The position numbers and the translations under genes were made by a program. A DNA stretch of 64,000 bases, taken from assembly GCA_046347045.1 (NCBI GenBank), contig JAXMGX010000011.1, positions 62,001 through 126,000 on the forward strand, read 5' to 3'. Source of the stretch: ZC4RG30 sp046347045 (GTDB lineage Bacteria > Pseudomonadota > Gammaproteobacteria > Steroidobacterales > Steroidobacteraceae). Positions 19,228-28,360 of this stretch are shown here, one piece after another; position 1 is the stretch's first letter, and each line of letters opens with the position of its first letter. The notes under the pieces are model-generated. The model was given only the letters and a program-made list of their open reading frames with translations. It was not told the origin of the DNA and ran no database searches.

Positions 19228-20613
19228 ATGGCGGTTACAGCAGGCGGGACCAACCCGATCGAGGTGGTCGACAAAAATCCGATGAGCGCGCGACAATGGA
19301 CCGTCGTCGTCTTGATGATCTTCCTGAATGCGCTCGACGGCTTCGATGTGCTGTCCAGCGCCCTGGCCTCGGCGGGCTTTTCCAAGGATTGGGGACTGAC
19401 GCCTTCCGCGCTGGGCTGGGTGCTGGGTGCCGACCTCATGGGCATGGGTGTGGGCTCGATCTTCCTGGGCAGCCTTTCCGACAAGATCGGCCGCAAGCCC
19501 GCCATGCTGATATGCCTGGTCATCATGGCGGCGGGGATGTACGCCGCGGCCGCGCTGGCCAATGACGCACAGTCGATGTTCATCTATCGACTGATCACGG
19601 GCATGGGAATCGGCGGCATGCTGGCGGCCACCAACGCGGTGACGGCCGAGGTGACCAGCAGCGCATCGCGCAGCCTCGCCATGGCGCTGTACGTGATCGG
19701 CTATCCGCTGGGCGGCACGATTGGCGGCTTCGCCGCGCAGCTCTGGCTGCTCAAGACCTACGACTGGCACGCAGTGTTCATGTTCGGTGCCATCGTGACG
19801 GCAGTGATGATTCCGCTGGTCATCCTGCTGGTGCCCGAAACGCCGGCCTTCTATGCCGCGCGTCGCAAGCCGGATGCGCTGGAGCGGATCAACCGTTCGC
19901 TGCGGGCCATGAAGCTGCCGCTCATCGACGCGCTGCCGCCGGTGAAGTCCGAGGTGAAGCCCAAGGTCTCGGACATCCTGTCGAAACCCGGCCTGCGAAT
20001 GACCACCTGGCTGCTGGCGCTGGGCTACATGGTGCATACCTTCACCTTCTACTACGTGCTCAAGTTCGCCGTGAAGATCGTCTCGGACGCGGGCTACACG
20101 CAGCCCGAAGCGGCCAGCACGCTGACCTGGGCCAATGTCGGCGGCGCCATCGGCGGTTTCCTGTTCGGCTTCCTGCTGAAGAAGTGGGACATCAAGGGTC
20201 CGACCATCGCCTGCATGCTGCTGGGCGCCGTGGCCGTGGCTTATTTCGGCATGGGACACGACACGCTGAACTACTGGCGGCTGTCCACCTTCCTGCAGAT
20301 GTTCTTCCTGAACGCCGCGATCGTGGGTTTCTATGCCGCGTTCGCGCGGGGTTTCCCGGCGTACGCGCGCGGCAGCGGAACCGGATTCGCGCTGGGCATC
20401 GGCCGCGCCGGCGCCGCGGGATCGCCGGTGGTCGCCGGCTACCTGTTCACCGCGTTCGGCGGCGCCACCACGGAGAAGGGGCATCTGGTTGCGCACCTGA
20501 TGCCGGTCTCGCTGGTGATGACTATCGGCTCGCTGGTCGGCATCGTGCTGCTGCTGGTGCTGCCGCTGCGTGACGCCGACAAGGATCTCATGGCACAGGA
20601 CTCGAAAGGATGA
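19228..20613 (+). CDS. MFS transporter, aromatic acid:H+ symporter type
   Basis: 461 residues with 12 predicted membrane segments. FLNALDGFDVLSSALA in helix 1 is the DGxD signature of the aromatic acid/H+ symporter (AAHS) group. LGSLSDKIGRKPAM is MFS motif A, and a second motif-A-like loop (LFGFLLKKWDIKG) lies in the C-half. It likely imports an aromatic or similar acid. ATG at 19228 is preceded by GGGGGAAAG. It overlaps the RidA gene by four bases, implying coupled expression. The longer upstream frame is antisense to the cyclase and is not used. Confidence 0.92.
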   Translation: MAVTAGGTNPIEVVDKNPMSARQWTVVVLMIFLNALDGFDVLSSALASAGFSKDWGLTPSALGWVLGADLMGMGVGSIFLGSLSDKIGRKPAMLICLVIMAAGMYAAAALANDAQSMFIYRLITGMGIGGMLAATNAVTAEVTSSASRSLAMALYVIGYPLGGTIGGFAAQLWLLKTYDWHAVFMFGAIVTAVMIPLVILLVPETPAFYAARRKPDALERINRSLRAMKLPLIDALPPVKSEVKPKVSDILSKPGLRMTTWLLALGYMVHTFTFYYVLKFAVKIVSDAGYTQPEAASTLTWANVGGAIGGFLFGFLLKKWDIKGPTIACMLLGAVAVAYFGMGHDTLNYWRLSTFLQMFFLNAAIVGFYAAFARGFPAYARGSGTGFALGIGRAGAAGSPVVAGYLFTAFGGATTEKGHLVAHLMPVSLVMTIGSLVGIVLLLVLPLRDADKDLMAQDSKG

Positions 20614-20957
20614 CGATCAAGCGAATCGAACCGGGCGCGCGCATGTCGCAGGCCGTGGTGGCCAATGGCTTTGCGTACCTCGCAGGACAGGTTGCCACCG
20701 ACCCTTCCGCCGACGTGGAAGGGCAGACGCGACAGGTGCTGGGCGAGATCGATCGCCTGCTGGCCGCCGCGGGCACCAGCAAGCAGCGCATTCTCAGCGC
20801 CACCATTTACCTGGCGGATGTGTCCACGTTCGCGCAGATGAACAGGGCCTGGGAGGCCTGGGTGCCCGCCGACGCGAAGCCCGCGCGCGCCACGGTCGAA
20901 GCGAAGCTGGTCGCCGCCGAATACAAGGTTGAAATCCAGGTCGTCGCACTGCTGTAG
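20610..20957 (+). CDS. RidA/YjgF family protein
   Basis: A 115-residue protein of the RidA family, which hydrolyses reactive enamine/imine intermediates. SQAVVANGFAYLAGQV, the ATIYLADVSTFAQMN core and the substrate-binding Arg93 in KPARATVEAKL are present, so it may keep deaminase activity. ATG at 20610 overlaps the transporter stop. Similar RidA-like proteins occur in aromatic and pyrimidine degradation operons, which fits the transporter partner. Confidence 0.9.
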   Translation: MTIKRIEPGARMSQAVVANGFAYLAGQVATDPSADVEGQTRQVLGEIDRLLAAAGTSKQRILSATIYLADVSTFAQMNRAWEAWVPADAKPARATVEAKLVAAEYKVEIQVVALL

Positions 20958-20966
20958 GAGTTCTCC

Positions 20967-21911
20967 ATGCGCCACATTGCCCCGGTTCTGGTACTGACGA
21001 TCGTCGGGGCGATTGGGGTTGCCCCCGTGGCTTCCGCTGCGGGCTGCGACAAGACCTGCCTTGAACGCATTGCGGCGGAATATCACGCCGCCTGGCTGGC
21101 GCATGACCCCTCGCGCGCACCGCTGGCGCGCAAGGTGCGCTTCAGCGAGAACAATGTCGAGCTCACGCTGCCCGATGGCACCTGGTCGACGGTGACCGAG
21201 GCGGTGGGAACGCCACTGGTACTGTCGGATCCGAAGACCGGTAACGTGGGCCTGTACACCACGGTACTGCAGAGCAAGGAGATCCAGACCTACGCCGCCA
21301 TCCGGCTGAAGGTGGAAGGCGGCAAGATCACCGAGGCCGAGCACATTCTTTCCACCAAGCGCAACCTCAGTTCGCCGCCCACACCCTTCGGCGACATCTA
21401 CAAGAACCCGCGCGATCCGGATTTCACGCGCATCGTGCCCCCTGGCGAACGCGCCTCGCGCGAGGAACTCAAGCGCCAGGCCAATGGCTATTTCTCGACG
21501 CTCGAGAACAACAACGGCGAGATACGCGGGGCGCGTTTCTCGCCGACGGCCACGCGCAATGAAAACGGCATGAACTTTCCCGAGATCGAAAAGGGCTTCA
21601 AGAGCGGCCGCTACGGCTTCAACAACCGCGTGCGCGACCGCGACTGCATGGTGGTGGACGAAGAACGCTCGGCGGTGATGTGCCGCGGCTTCATCGACCA
21701 CAAGGGCGTGGTGGACTATGTGCAGCTCACCGACGGCACGAAGCAGAAGTCCGTGTTCCAGGAGCCGCACACCTGGTCGTTCCTGGAATCGTTCAAGGTG
21801 AAGAACGGCATGATCGTGGCGGTCGAGGCCACGTTCACGGGCGCGCCGTACTACATCAAGTCGCCGTTCACGAAGAAGCCGGACCCGGTGTACGACGCCA
21901 TCAGGCGCTAG
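20967..21911 (+). CDS. Exported hypothetical protein (DUF8021-like)
   Basis: 314 residues. A signal peptide (MRHIAPVLVLTIVGAIG...ASAA) and a pair CDKTC precede about 280 residues with two repeated NTF2/SnoaL-like segments, LERIAAEYHAAWLAHDPS and SREELKRQANGYFSTLEN. It resembles uncharacterised exported proteins (DUF8021 type). It lies 9 bases after ridA with AGGAG before the ATG, so it is probably in the transporter operon. The role is unknown; a periplasmic ligand-binding or lyase role is only a guess. Confidence 0.75.
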   Translation: MRHIAPVLVLTIVGAIGVAPVASAAGCDKTCLERIAAEYHAAWLAHDPSRAPLARKVRFSENNVELTLPDGTWSTVTEAVGTPLVLSDPKTGNVGLYTTVLQSKEIQTYAAIRLKVEGGKITEAEHILSTKRNLSSPPTPFGDIYKNPRDPDFTRIVPPGERASREELKRQANGYFSTLENNNGEIRGARFSPTATRNENGMNFPEIEKGFKSGRYGFNNRVRDRDCMVVDEERSAVMCRGFIDHKGVVDYVQLTDGTKQKSVFQEPHTWSFLESFKVKNGMIVAVEATFTGAPYYIKSPFTKKPDPVYDAIRR

Positions 21912-21947
21912 CGCCCGCGGGCGGTTCCCCGGGCCTATCATGGGCGG

Positions 21948-22853
21948 ATGAAAACCCGGCGGCTGCGTTTCATCCAGGGGCATTCGCTGTGGCGCGATCT
22001 GGCCGTCGCGGCCGTGCTGGCGGTGCTGGTGGCTGTCGTCGCCGCGGCCACCGAATTCGGCGAGAAGCTGTTTGCCTACACCCGCGGATTCGAGCACTAC
22101 CAGCTCGATGAGTGGCCCACGGCGCTGCTGGCCTTCGCTATCGCGATGGTGATCCTGTACGCGCGGCGGCATGCTGAACTGCGCCGTGCGCTGGACGAAA
22201 ATCGCCGGCTGATGGCGCGGCTGCTCGATGTGGAGGAAGAAGAGCGCCGCCGCCTGGCGCGCGAACTGCACGACGAGCTGGGGCAGACGCTGAACGCCAT
22301 CAAACTCGATGCCATGGCGCTGCAGGCCGCGCCCGCCGCGGCGGTGGACGAGATCGCGCGGCGCATCGGCGGCAACGCGGATGCGGTGTACGGCGCCGCC
22401 GGCGACCTGATCCGGCAATTGCGGCCACCGGCACTGGATGATCTGGGGCTGGTGGATGCGCTGGAGGCCTGCGTGGACCGCTGGCGCGCGTCGAATCCGG
22501 CGCTGAACATGCAGCTTTCCACGGGCGGCAGTCTGCAGGGCCTGGGCGAGACACTGAACCTTTCGCTGTATCGCATGGTCCAGGAGGGACTGACCAACTG
22601 CGTGCGGCACGCGGGGGCACGGCACATGTACATCGATCTCACCCGCGAGCCTTCGCCCGGCGGCAAGATCCTGCTGGAGATGCGCGACGATGGCGGTGGC
22701 TTCGACGCAGCGGACACGGCGCGGGGCAACGGCCTGAACGGCATGCGCGAACGCGTCGCGCTCCTGGGCGGTCATTTTGAAGTACTCTCGCAGCCCGGAA
22801 AGGGCACGACGATCCGTGCCGAAATCCCGACCGCGAGGGCCAAAGACCGATGA
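21948..22853 (+). CDS. NarL-type sensor histidine kinase
   Basis: 301 residues. Two membrane segments (about 18-34 and 58-72) flank a short periplasmic loop of about 23 residues. A coiled linker, HisKA_3 dimerisation domain with His108 in RELHDELGQTL and a HATPase_c domain (NCVRHAGA, DDGGGF, GNGLNGMRERVALLGG) follow. The short loop suggests sensing within the membrane or through a partner. It overlaps its response regulator by four bases. The position next to a TonB receptor and PQQ dehydrogenases is like the ExaDE/ErbSR-type systems that control quinoprotein alcohol oxidation (inference). Confidence 0.93.
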   Translation: MKTRRLRFIQGHSLWRDLAVAAVLAVLVAVVAAATEFGEKLFAYTRGFEHYQLDEWPTALLAFAIAMVILYARRHAELRRALDENRRLMARLLDVEEEERRRLARELHDELGQTLNAIKLDAMALQAAPAAAVDEIARRIGGNADAVYGAAGDLIRQLRPPALDDLGLVDALEACVDRWRASNPALNMQLSTGGSLQGLGETLNLSLYRMVQEGLTNCVRHAGARHMYIDLTREPSPGGKILLEMRDDGGGFDAADTARGNGLNGMRERVALLGGHFEVLSQPGKGTTIRAEIPTARAKDR

Positions 22854-23503
22854 GTGCTGCCGACGTCGTTACCGTGCTGCTGGTGGATGACCATGCGGTG
22901 GTGCGCGAGGGCTATCGCCGCCTCCTCGAGCGCAGCAGCAGCATCCGCGTGGTGGGCGAGGCCGCGGATGCACAGTCGGCGTATCTGGCCTTCATCGAAC
23001 ATCAGCCGCAGGTGACGGTGATGGATATTTCGCTGCCGGGAGCCAGCGGCATCGAGGCCCTGCGGCGAATCCGCAAGCGCGATCCGCAGGCGCAAGTGCT
23101 GGTGTTCAGCATGCACGACGACCCGGTCTTCGCGTCCAGGGCATTCGAAGCCGGTGCACGGGGCTACATCGCCAAGGCGGCGGCACCCGAAGCCCTCGTG
23201 GAGGCCGTAATGAAGGTGGCCCGCGGCGAACCCTACCTCACGGGGCGCATGGCGCATGATCTGGCGCTGCGTTCCAAGGCTGGCGGCGAAGCGCCGGCCG
23301 ATCTCTCGCCGCGGGAATTCGAGGTGCTGCGCATGCTGGTGGCCGGCCGCTCGCTGGGTGAGATCGCCGAGCACCTGGGTCTCACCGCCAAGACGGTGGC
23401 CAACCACCAGTCCATCCTGCGGCAGAAACTTGGCGCAGGGTCGGCATTGCAGTTGTTGCAGGCAGCCGCGCGCCTGGGAATATCGGCGCAAACACCCACC
23501 TAG
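22850..23503 (+). CDS. LuxR/NarL-type response regulator
   Basis: 217 residues. The receiver domain has acidic pair Asp13-Asp14 (VDDHAVV), phosphoacceptor Asp59 (VMDISLPG), a Thr/Ser switch at VFSMHDD and Lys in GYIAKAAAP. The DNA-binding LuxR domain is LSPREFEVLRMLVAG with recognition helix AKTVANHQSILRQKL. ATG at 22850 overlaps the kinase stop. It likely activates the following TonB receptor and/or dehydrogenase genes. Confidence 0.95.
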   Translation: MSAADVVTVLLVDDHAVVREGYRRLLERSSSIRVVGEAADAQSAYLAFIEHQPQVTVMDISLPGASGIEALRRIRKRDPQAQVLVFSMHDDPVFASRAFEAGARGYIAKAAAPEALVEAVMKVARGEPYLTGRMAHDLALRSKAGGEAPADLSPREFEVLRMLVAGRSLGEIAEHLGLTAKTVANHQSILRQKLGAGSALQLLQAAARLGISAQTPT

Positions 23504-23576
23504 TCGGGAGCATTTCCCGCTCAAGTCGGGATGAAGTCTCTGGCTCGCGGTCGCGGGCCTCGCGGAAACTGTCTGG

Positions 23577-26087
23577 ATGACAACCCATCGTCTGCTCGCT
23601 TCTTCCGTCAGTTGCCTGGCTGCCAGCGCCATTGCGGCTGCGATGTCGGCACGCGCGGCCGAAGCCGACAAGGATCTTCCCGTCCTGCCCACCGTCGTGG
23701 TGGTGGGCGTGACTGCGCTGCCGGGCGTCGGCATCGATCCGGATCAGGTGGCGGCACCGGTGCAGACTTCCACGGCCGCGGACATGGCGCGCACCAAGGC
23801 GCTCGACCTGAGTGACTTCATGCGCCGCTCGCTGGGCAGCGTGTACGTGAACGACATCCAGAACAATGCGCTGCAGCCCGACGTGAACTACCGCGGCTTC
23901 ACGGCCTCGCCGCTGCTGGGCACGCCGCAGGGACTTTCCGTCTATCTGGACGGCATGCGACTGAACCAGACCTTCGGCGATGTCGTGAGCTGGGATCTGA
24001 TTCCGCGCGAGGCGATTTCCGTGATGACGCTGATGCCTGGCTCCAATCCGCTGTTCGGCCTGAATACATTGGGCGGCGCGCTGTCGCTGAAGTCCAGGGA
24101 TGGCTTCACCGATCCAGGCTATTCGGTGGGTGTGAACTATGGCTCCAATTCGCGGCGGCGCGCCGATGTGGAGGCGGGCGGTCACACCGACTCCGGCTAC
24201 CACTGGTTTCTCACGGCCAACAAGCTGAAGGACGATGGCTGGCGCGACGATTCGCCCACCGATGCGGCACAGGCATTCGGCAAGTGGGGCTGGCGCGGCG
24301 ACAGCACGGACATGGCACTGAGCGCGGCCTATGCCGATACCGATCTGAACGGCAACGGTCTGCAGGACATGCAGTTCCTGCGCGGGGATTACGCCAGCGT
24401 CTACACCAGGCCTGACAACACCAGGAACCAGTCGTGGTTGCTGAACCTGGTCGGTTCGCACAGGGTGGGAAAGCTGACGATCTCCGGCAATGTGTACTAC
24501 CGCAACATCGAAACGACCACCTTCAATGGCGATGTCAATGACGACGCGCTGGGCGAGTCGCTGTACCAGCCCGGTGCCGCCGAGCGGGCAGCGCTGAGCG
24601 CGGCCGGATTCACCGGCTTCCCCGCAAGTGGCGAAACCCAGGCCAACACCCCGTTTCCCAAGTGGCGCTGCATTGCCAACGCATTGCTGAACAGCGCGCC
24701 CAACGAGCAGTGCAATGGCCTTGCAAATCGCAGCGCAACCGACCAGCGCGACCTTGGCGTGTCAGTGCAGGCGGCATGGAATGCGGAGCTGGCAGGCAGG
24801 GCCAACCTGTTCACGCTCGGCGGCGCGATCCTGGACAGCCACGCGCACTTCGTGCAGAGCTCGCAGTTCGCATATCTCACTCCCGATCGCGGCATCGTCG
24901 CCGTCTCCGGTCCCGGCGCCTTCGCCGATGGCAGCCAGAACTCCGGGAGCGCCTTCGATTCGCGGGTGGACCTTGCGGGCGCGGCGCAGACCTTCAGCGT
25001 GTTCGCGAGCAACATCACGCAGCTTGCGAACGCCGTGCAGCTCACGCTGTCGGCCCGCTTCGATCGCACCGTGATCGACAGCGATGACGCCATCACGCCG
25101 CAAGGCGAGCCGGGCACGCTGACGGGCAAACACACCTTCAACCGCCTCAATCCGGCGGTGGGGCTGACGTTTCATCCGCGCGATCAGGTAACTGCCTATC
25201 TCGGGTATACCCAGGGCAGCCGCGCGCCCTCGGCCATCGAGCTGGGCTGCGCCGATCCGGAGAATCCCTGCCGCCTGCCCAATGCCATGGCCGGCGATCC
25301 GCCGCTGGATGCGGTGGTGACGCGCACCGTCGAAGCCGGTCTGCGCGGCAAGTGGTCGGAGAGCTTCAACTGGAACGTGGGCGTGTTCCGCGCCGACAAC
25401 CGCCACGACATCATGTTCGTGGCGGATGACACCTCGGGCTTCGGCTACTTCCGCAACTTCGGCAAGACGCGTCGTCAGGGCCTGGAGCTGGGCGCCACCG
25501 GCAGGGTCGCCACCTGGACGTTGGGTGCCAACTACACCTTGCTCGACGCCACCTATCGCAGCGGGGATGCGCTGCCGGGCGGGGGCAACAGCAGCAACGA
25601 TCAAGGCCCGGGCTTCGAGGGCGTGATCGAGACCAGGCCGGGCAATCACATTCCGCTGACGCCGCGCCACCTGTTCAAGGCCTTTGCGCAGTGGCAGATC
25701 CTGCCGCAGCTTTCCGCCACTGCGGATTTCATTGCCGTGTCCGGTGCGTATGCACGGGGCAACGAGAACAACGAACATGAAGCCGATGGCGTGTTCTATC
25801 TGGGCGAGGGCCGAAGCGGTGGCTATGGCGTGGTGAACCTGGGGCTGGAGCTCAGGCCCGCGGAGGGTTTGTCGGTGTTCGGCCAGGTGAACAACCTGCT
25901 CGATCGCCACTACTACTCGGCCGCGCAGCTGGGCTCCACCGCATTCAACGCCGCAGGCAGTTTCGTGGCGCAGCCTTTCGCCGGTCCCGTCGTGGATGGC
26001 GAGCGGCCCATCACGCGCAGCACCTTCTATGCACCGGGTGCGCCGCGCGCCTTCTGGTTCGGCGCGCGCTACACCTTCGGCAGTTGA
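23577..26087 (+). CDS. TonB-dependent outer-membrane receptor
   Basis: 836 residues. An N-terminal signal (ending SARAAEAD), a possible TonB box (LPTVVVVG), a plug domain (LSVYLDGMRLNQTFGD, then NPLFGLNTLGGALSLKSRDG) and a beta-barrel ending in ARYTFGS. Conserved barrel features such as FNRLNPAVGLTFHPRD and GQVNNLLDRHYYSA are present. Substrate unknown. Its place between a two-component system and three PQQ enzymes, with no pqq biosynthesis genes in the window, makes PQQ, a lanthanide chelate or the alcohol substrate plausible cargo (inference). The ATG at 23577 lies 73 bases after the regulator. Confidence 0.93.
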   Translation: MTTHRLLASSVSCLAASAIAAAMSARAAEADKDLPVLPTVVVVGVTALPGVGIDPDQVAAPVQTSTAADMARTKALDLSDFMRRSLGSVYVNDIQNNALQPDVNYRGFTASPLLGTPQGLSVYLDGMRLNQTFGDVVSWDLIPREAISVMTLMPGSNPLFGLNTLGGALSLKSRDGFTDPGYSVGVNYGSNSRRRADVEAGGHTDSGYHWFLTANKLKDDGWRDDSPTDAAQAFGKWGWRGDSTDMALSAAYADTDLNGNGLQDMQFLRGDYASVYTRPDNTRNQSWLLNLVGSHRVGKLTISGNVYYRNIETTTFNGDVNDDALGESLYQPGAAERAALSAAGFTGFPASGETQANTPFPKWRCIANALLNSAPNEQCNGLANRSATDQRDLGVSVQAAWNAELAGRANLFTLGGAILDSHAHFVQSSQFAYLTPDRGIVAVSGPGAFADGSQNSGSAFDSRVDLAGAAQTFSVFASNITQLANAVQLTLSARFDRTVIDSDDAITPQGEPGTLTGKHTFNRLNPAVGLTFHPRDQVTAYLGYTQGSRAPSAIELGCADPENPCRLPNAMAGDPPLDAVVTRTVEAGLRGKWSESFNWNVGVFRADNRHDIMFVADDTSGFGYFRNFGKTRRQGLELGATGRVATWTLGANYTLLDATYRSGDALPGGGNSSNDQGPGFEGVIETRPGNHIPLTPRHLFKAFAQWQILPQLSATADFIAVSGAYARGNENNEHEADGVFYLGEGRSGGYGVVNLGLELRPAEGLSVFGQVNNLLDRHYYSAAQLGSTAFNAAGSFVAQPFAGPVVDGERPITRSTFYAPGAPRAFWFGARYTFGS

Positions 26088-26103
26088 GGCCGGAACCCGC
26101 GGG

Positions 26104-28224
26104 CTACTTCGCCTCGGCCATCAGGGCCTCGCGGCGCGACAGCACGTAGTTCTTGAGGGCTGCGAGGTCCTCGGCAGTCAGGAAGTCGAACTTCGGCATC
26201 CCGAGCTGCTGATAGGCCCCCTGACGCACGATGTTGTCCATGTTGTCGTAGGTGGCCGGCAGCGCATAACGCAGGTCGGCGATGGCGCCGCCACTGACCG
26301 CCGCCACGCCATGACACATGGAGCAGCGGCGCGAGAACAGCGCAGCACCGTGTTCAAGCTGCGCGGGCGTGGTCTTGAACGCCACCGCCGTCAAGGGATT
26401 GCGCTCGATGCCGCGCACCGGTTCCAGCTTGGCAGTGCCATCGAGCACGAAGGTGAACAGACGACCGGGCGCCTTGAACTGCTTCGTCGGATTGCCCACA
26501 TAAAGACCCGTAGCACCGCCCCAGCCCACGAGCACGGAAACGTACTGCTTGCCATCGAGCGTCCAGGTGCTGGGTGCGGCCATCACGCCATTGCCCAGTT
26601 GAACCTCCCACAGCTTCTCGCCCTTGTCCGCGGTGTAGGCGACGAGGCGTCCATCGCTCAATCCCTGGAACAGCAGGTTGCCCGCCGTGGTCAGTGTGCC
26701 GCCGCCGGTGGCGCCCTGATGCTTGATGCGCCAGCGCGGCTTGCCGGCCACCGGGTCCCAGGCCAGCAGCGAGGAGGCGGCACCCACTTCCTCGCCGGTG
26801 CCGGCCTCGTATTCCTTCGCCGGCAGCGGCGGCAGACCCTTGGTGCTGCTGCGCGCATTGAGATCGATGCCCATGTTCCAGAAGCCGGGCTGCCGCTTGA
26901 ATCCCTGTTCCTCGGCATAGGGGAAGCTGCCTTCGACGGCCGGTATGTACACCAGGCCCGTGGCCGGATTGAAGGACATGGGGTGCCAGTTGTGCGCGCC
27001 GCCAGGTCCCGGTGACTGCGTGACCGTGTAGCGGTCATACATGCGCGACTGGCGCGTTTCGACGGGTCTGCCGGTCTTGAGATCGACGCCCTTTGCCCAC
27101 GTCACCTTCGCATAGGGCTCGGCCGAGAGCAGTTCGCCGGTGAGGCGATCGAGCATGAAGAAGAAGCCATTCTTCGGCGCCTGCATGATCACCTTGCGCG
27201 GCTGACCGTTGAACTCGACATCGGCCAGGATCATGTGCTGCACGGCCGTGTAATCCCACTGGTCGCCCGGCGTTTCCTGGTAATGCCACTTCAGCGCGCC
27301 GGTGGCGGCGTCGAGCGCGAGGATGGACGACAGATACAGGTTGTCGCCACCCTGCGGGCTGCGCAGCTTGCGGTCCCAGGCCGAGCCATTGCCCGTCCCC
27401 ACGTACAGAAGCTTCGCCTCCGGATCGTAGGCGAGGGCATCCCAGGGCGTGCCACCGCCGCCGCCGTTGTTCCACCATTCGCCGGTCCAGGTGGGCAAGG
27501 CCTTCTTCAATGCCTCGTCCGAGGCGGCACCGTCTGCGCCCTTCGACGGATCGCCCGGCACGATGTAGAAACGCCAGGCCAGCTTGCCGGTCTCGGCATC
27601 GTAGGCGGAGACGAATCCCCGCACGCCCAGCTCCGAGCCGCCATTGCCGATGATGACCTTGCCATCCACCACGCGCGGCGCGCCGGTGATGGTGTAGGGC
27701 TCATCCACGGGCGTGGTCTGCACATCCCACACGGCCTTGCCGGTGGCCGCATCGAGCGCCACGAGCCGGCCATCGATGACACCGACAAACACCTTGCCCT
27801 TGTACAGGGCCACGCCACGGTTCACCACGTCGCAGCAGGCGCGGCTGCCACGGATGCGGTCGGCCTTCGCATCCCAGCGCCACAGTTCCCTGCCGGTGCG
27901 CGCATCGAGCGCAAACACATTGCTCCAGGGCGTGGAGGCATAAAGAACGCCATTGGACATCAGGGGCGTGGCCTCCAGGCCCCGCAGCGACTGCGTGTCG
28001 TAAGACCAGGCCAGACCCAGGCGACCCACATTGGTGGCATCGACCTGCTTGAGCGGGCTGTAGTGGGTTTCCGCGTAGTCGCGGCCCACGCTGAGCCATT
28101 CCTCCGGGGTGGTGGCGGCGGCGCGCAGCGCCGCATCGTCGACCGTGGATGGCTTTTTTGCGCCGGCACAGGCTGCCAGTACCACAGTCATGGACAGCGC
28201 AGCGACAACCCGATTCGCGGACAT
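26104..28224 (-). CDS. PQQ-dependent quinohaemoprotein dehydrogenase A (lipoprotein)
   Basis: 706 residues. A lipobox (VLAAC, Cys19) is followed by an eight-bladed quinoprotein propeller. It has vicinal Cys130-Cys131 (SRACCDVV), the ring stacking on PQQ; a GGDNLYLSS loop; and catalytic Asp324 in GDQWDYTAV. Position +2 is Thr326, the calcium-type pattern. A C-terminal cytochrome c domain has CSMCHG and an axial Met region (GMPKF). It oxidises an alcohol or aldehyde in the periplasm and passes electrons to haem c. The gene is divergent from dehydrogenase B. Substrate is not predictable. Confidence 0.93.
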   Translation of the reverse strand: MSANRVVAALSMTVVLAACAGAKKPSTVDDAALRAAATTPEEWLSVGRDYAETHYSPLKQVDATNVGRLGLAWSYDTQSLRGLEATPLMSNGVLYASTPWSNVFALDARTGRELWRWDAKADRIRGSRACCDVVNRGVALYKGKVFVGVIDGRLVALDAATGKAVWDVQTTPVDEPYTITGAPRVVDGKVIIGNGGSELGVRGFVSAYDAETGKLAWRFYIVPGDPSKGADGAASDEALKKALPTWTGEWWNNGGGGGTPWDALAYDPEAKLLYVGTGNGSAWDRKLRSPQGGDNLYLSSILALDAATGALKWHYQETPGDQWDYTAVQHMILADVEFNGQPRKVIMQAPKNGFFFMLDRLTGELLSAEPYAKVTWAKGVDLKTGRPVETRQSRMYDRYTVTQSPGPGGAHNWHPMSFNPATGLVYIPAVEGSFPYAEEQGFKRQPGFWNMGIDLNARSSTKGLPPLPAKEYEAGTGEEVGAASSLLAWDPVAGKPRWRIKHQGATGGGTLTTAGNLLFQGLSDGRLVAYTADKGEKLWEVQLGNGVMAAPSTWTLDGKQYVSVLVGWGGATGLYVGNPTKQFKAPGRLFTFVLDGTAKLEPVRGIERNPLTAVAFKTTPAQLEHGAALFSRRCSMCHGVAAVSGGAIADLRYALPATYDNMDNIVRQGAYQQLGMPKFDFLTAEDLAALKNYVLSRREALMAEAK

Positions 28225-28360
28225 GAGCTTCCCTCCCGGGACATGGCGCGTTTGATGACGCGCTTCATCGGCAAATCATAGGGCCAAAATGCTCCGGCAG
28301 CCCAGTCGCACGGGAAAGGCCGATGCTTTGATAAGCTGCACATTCAAAAGGGGGTTCACG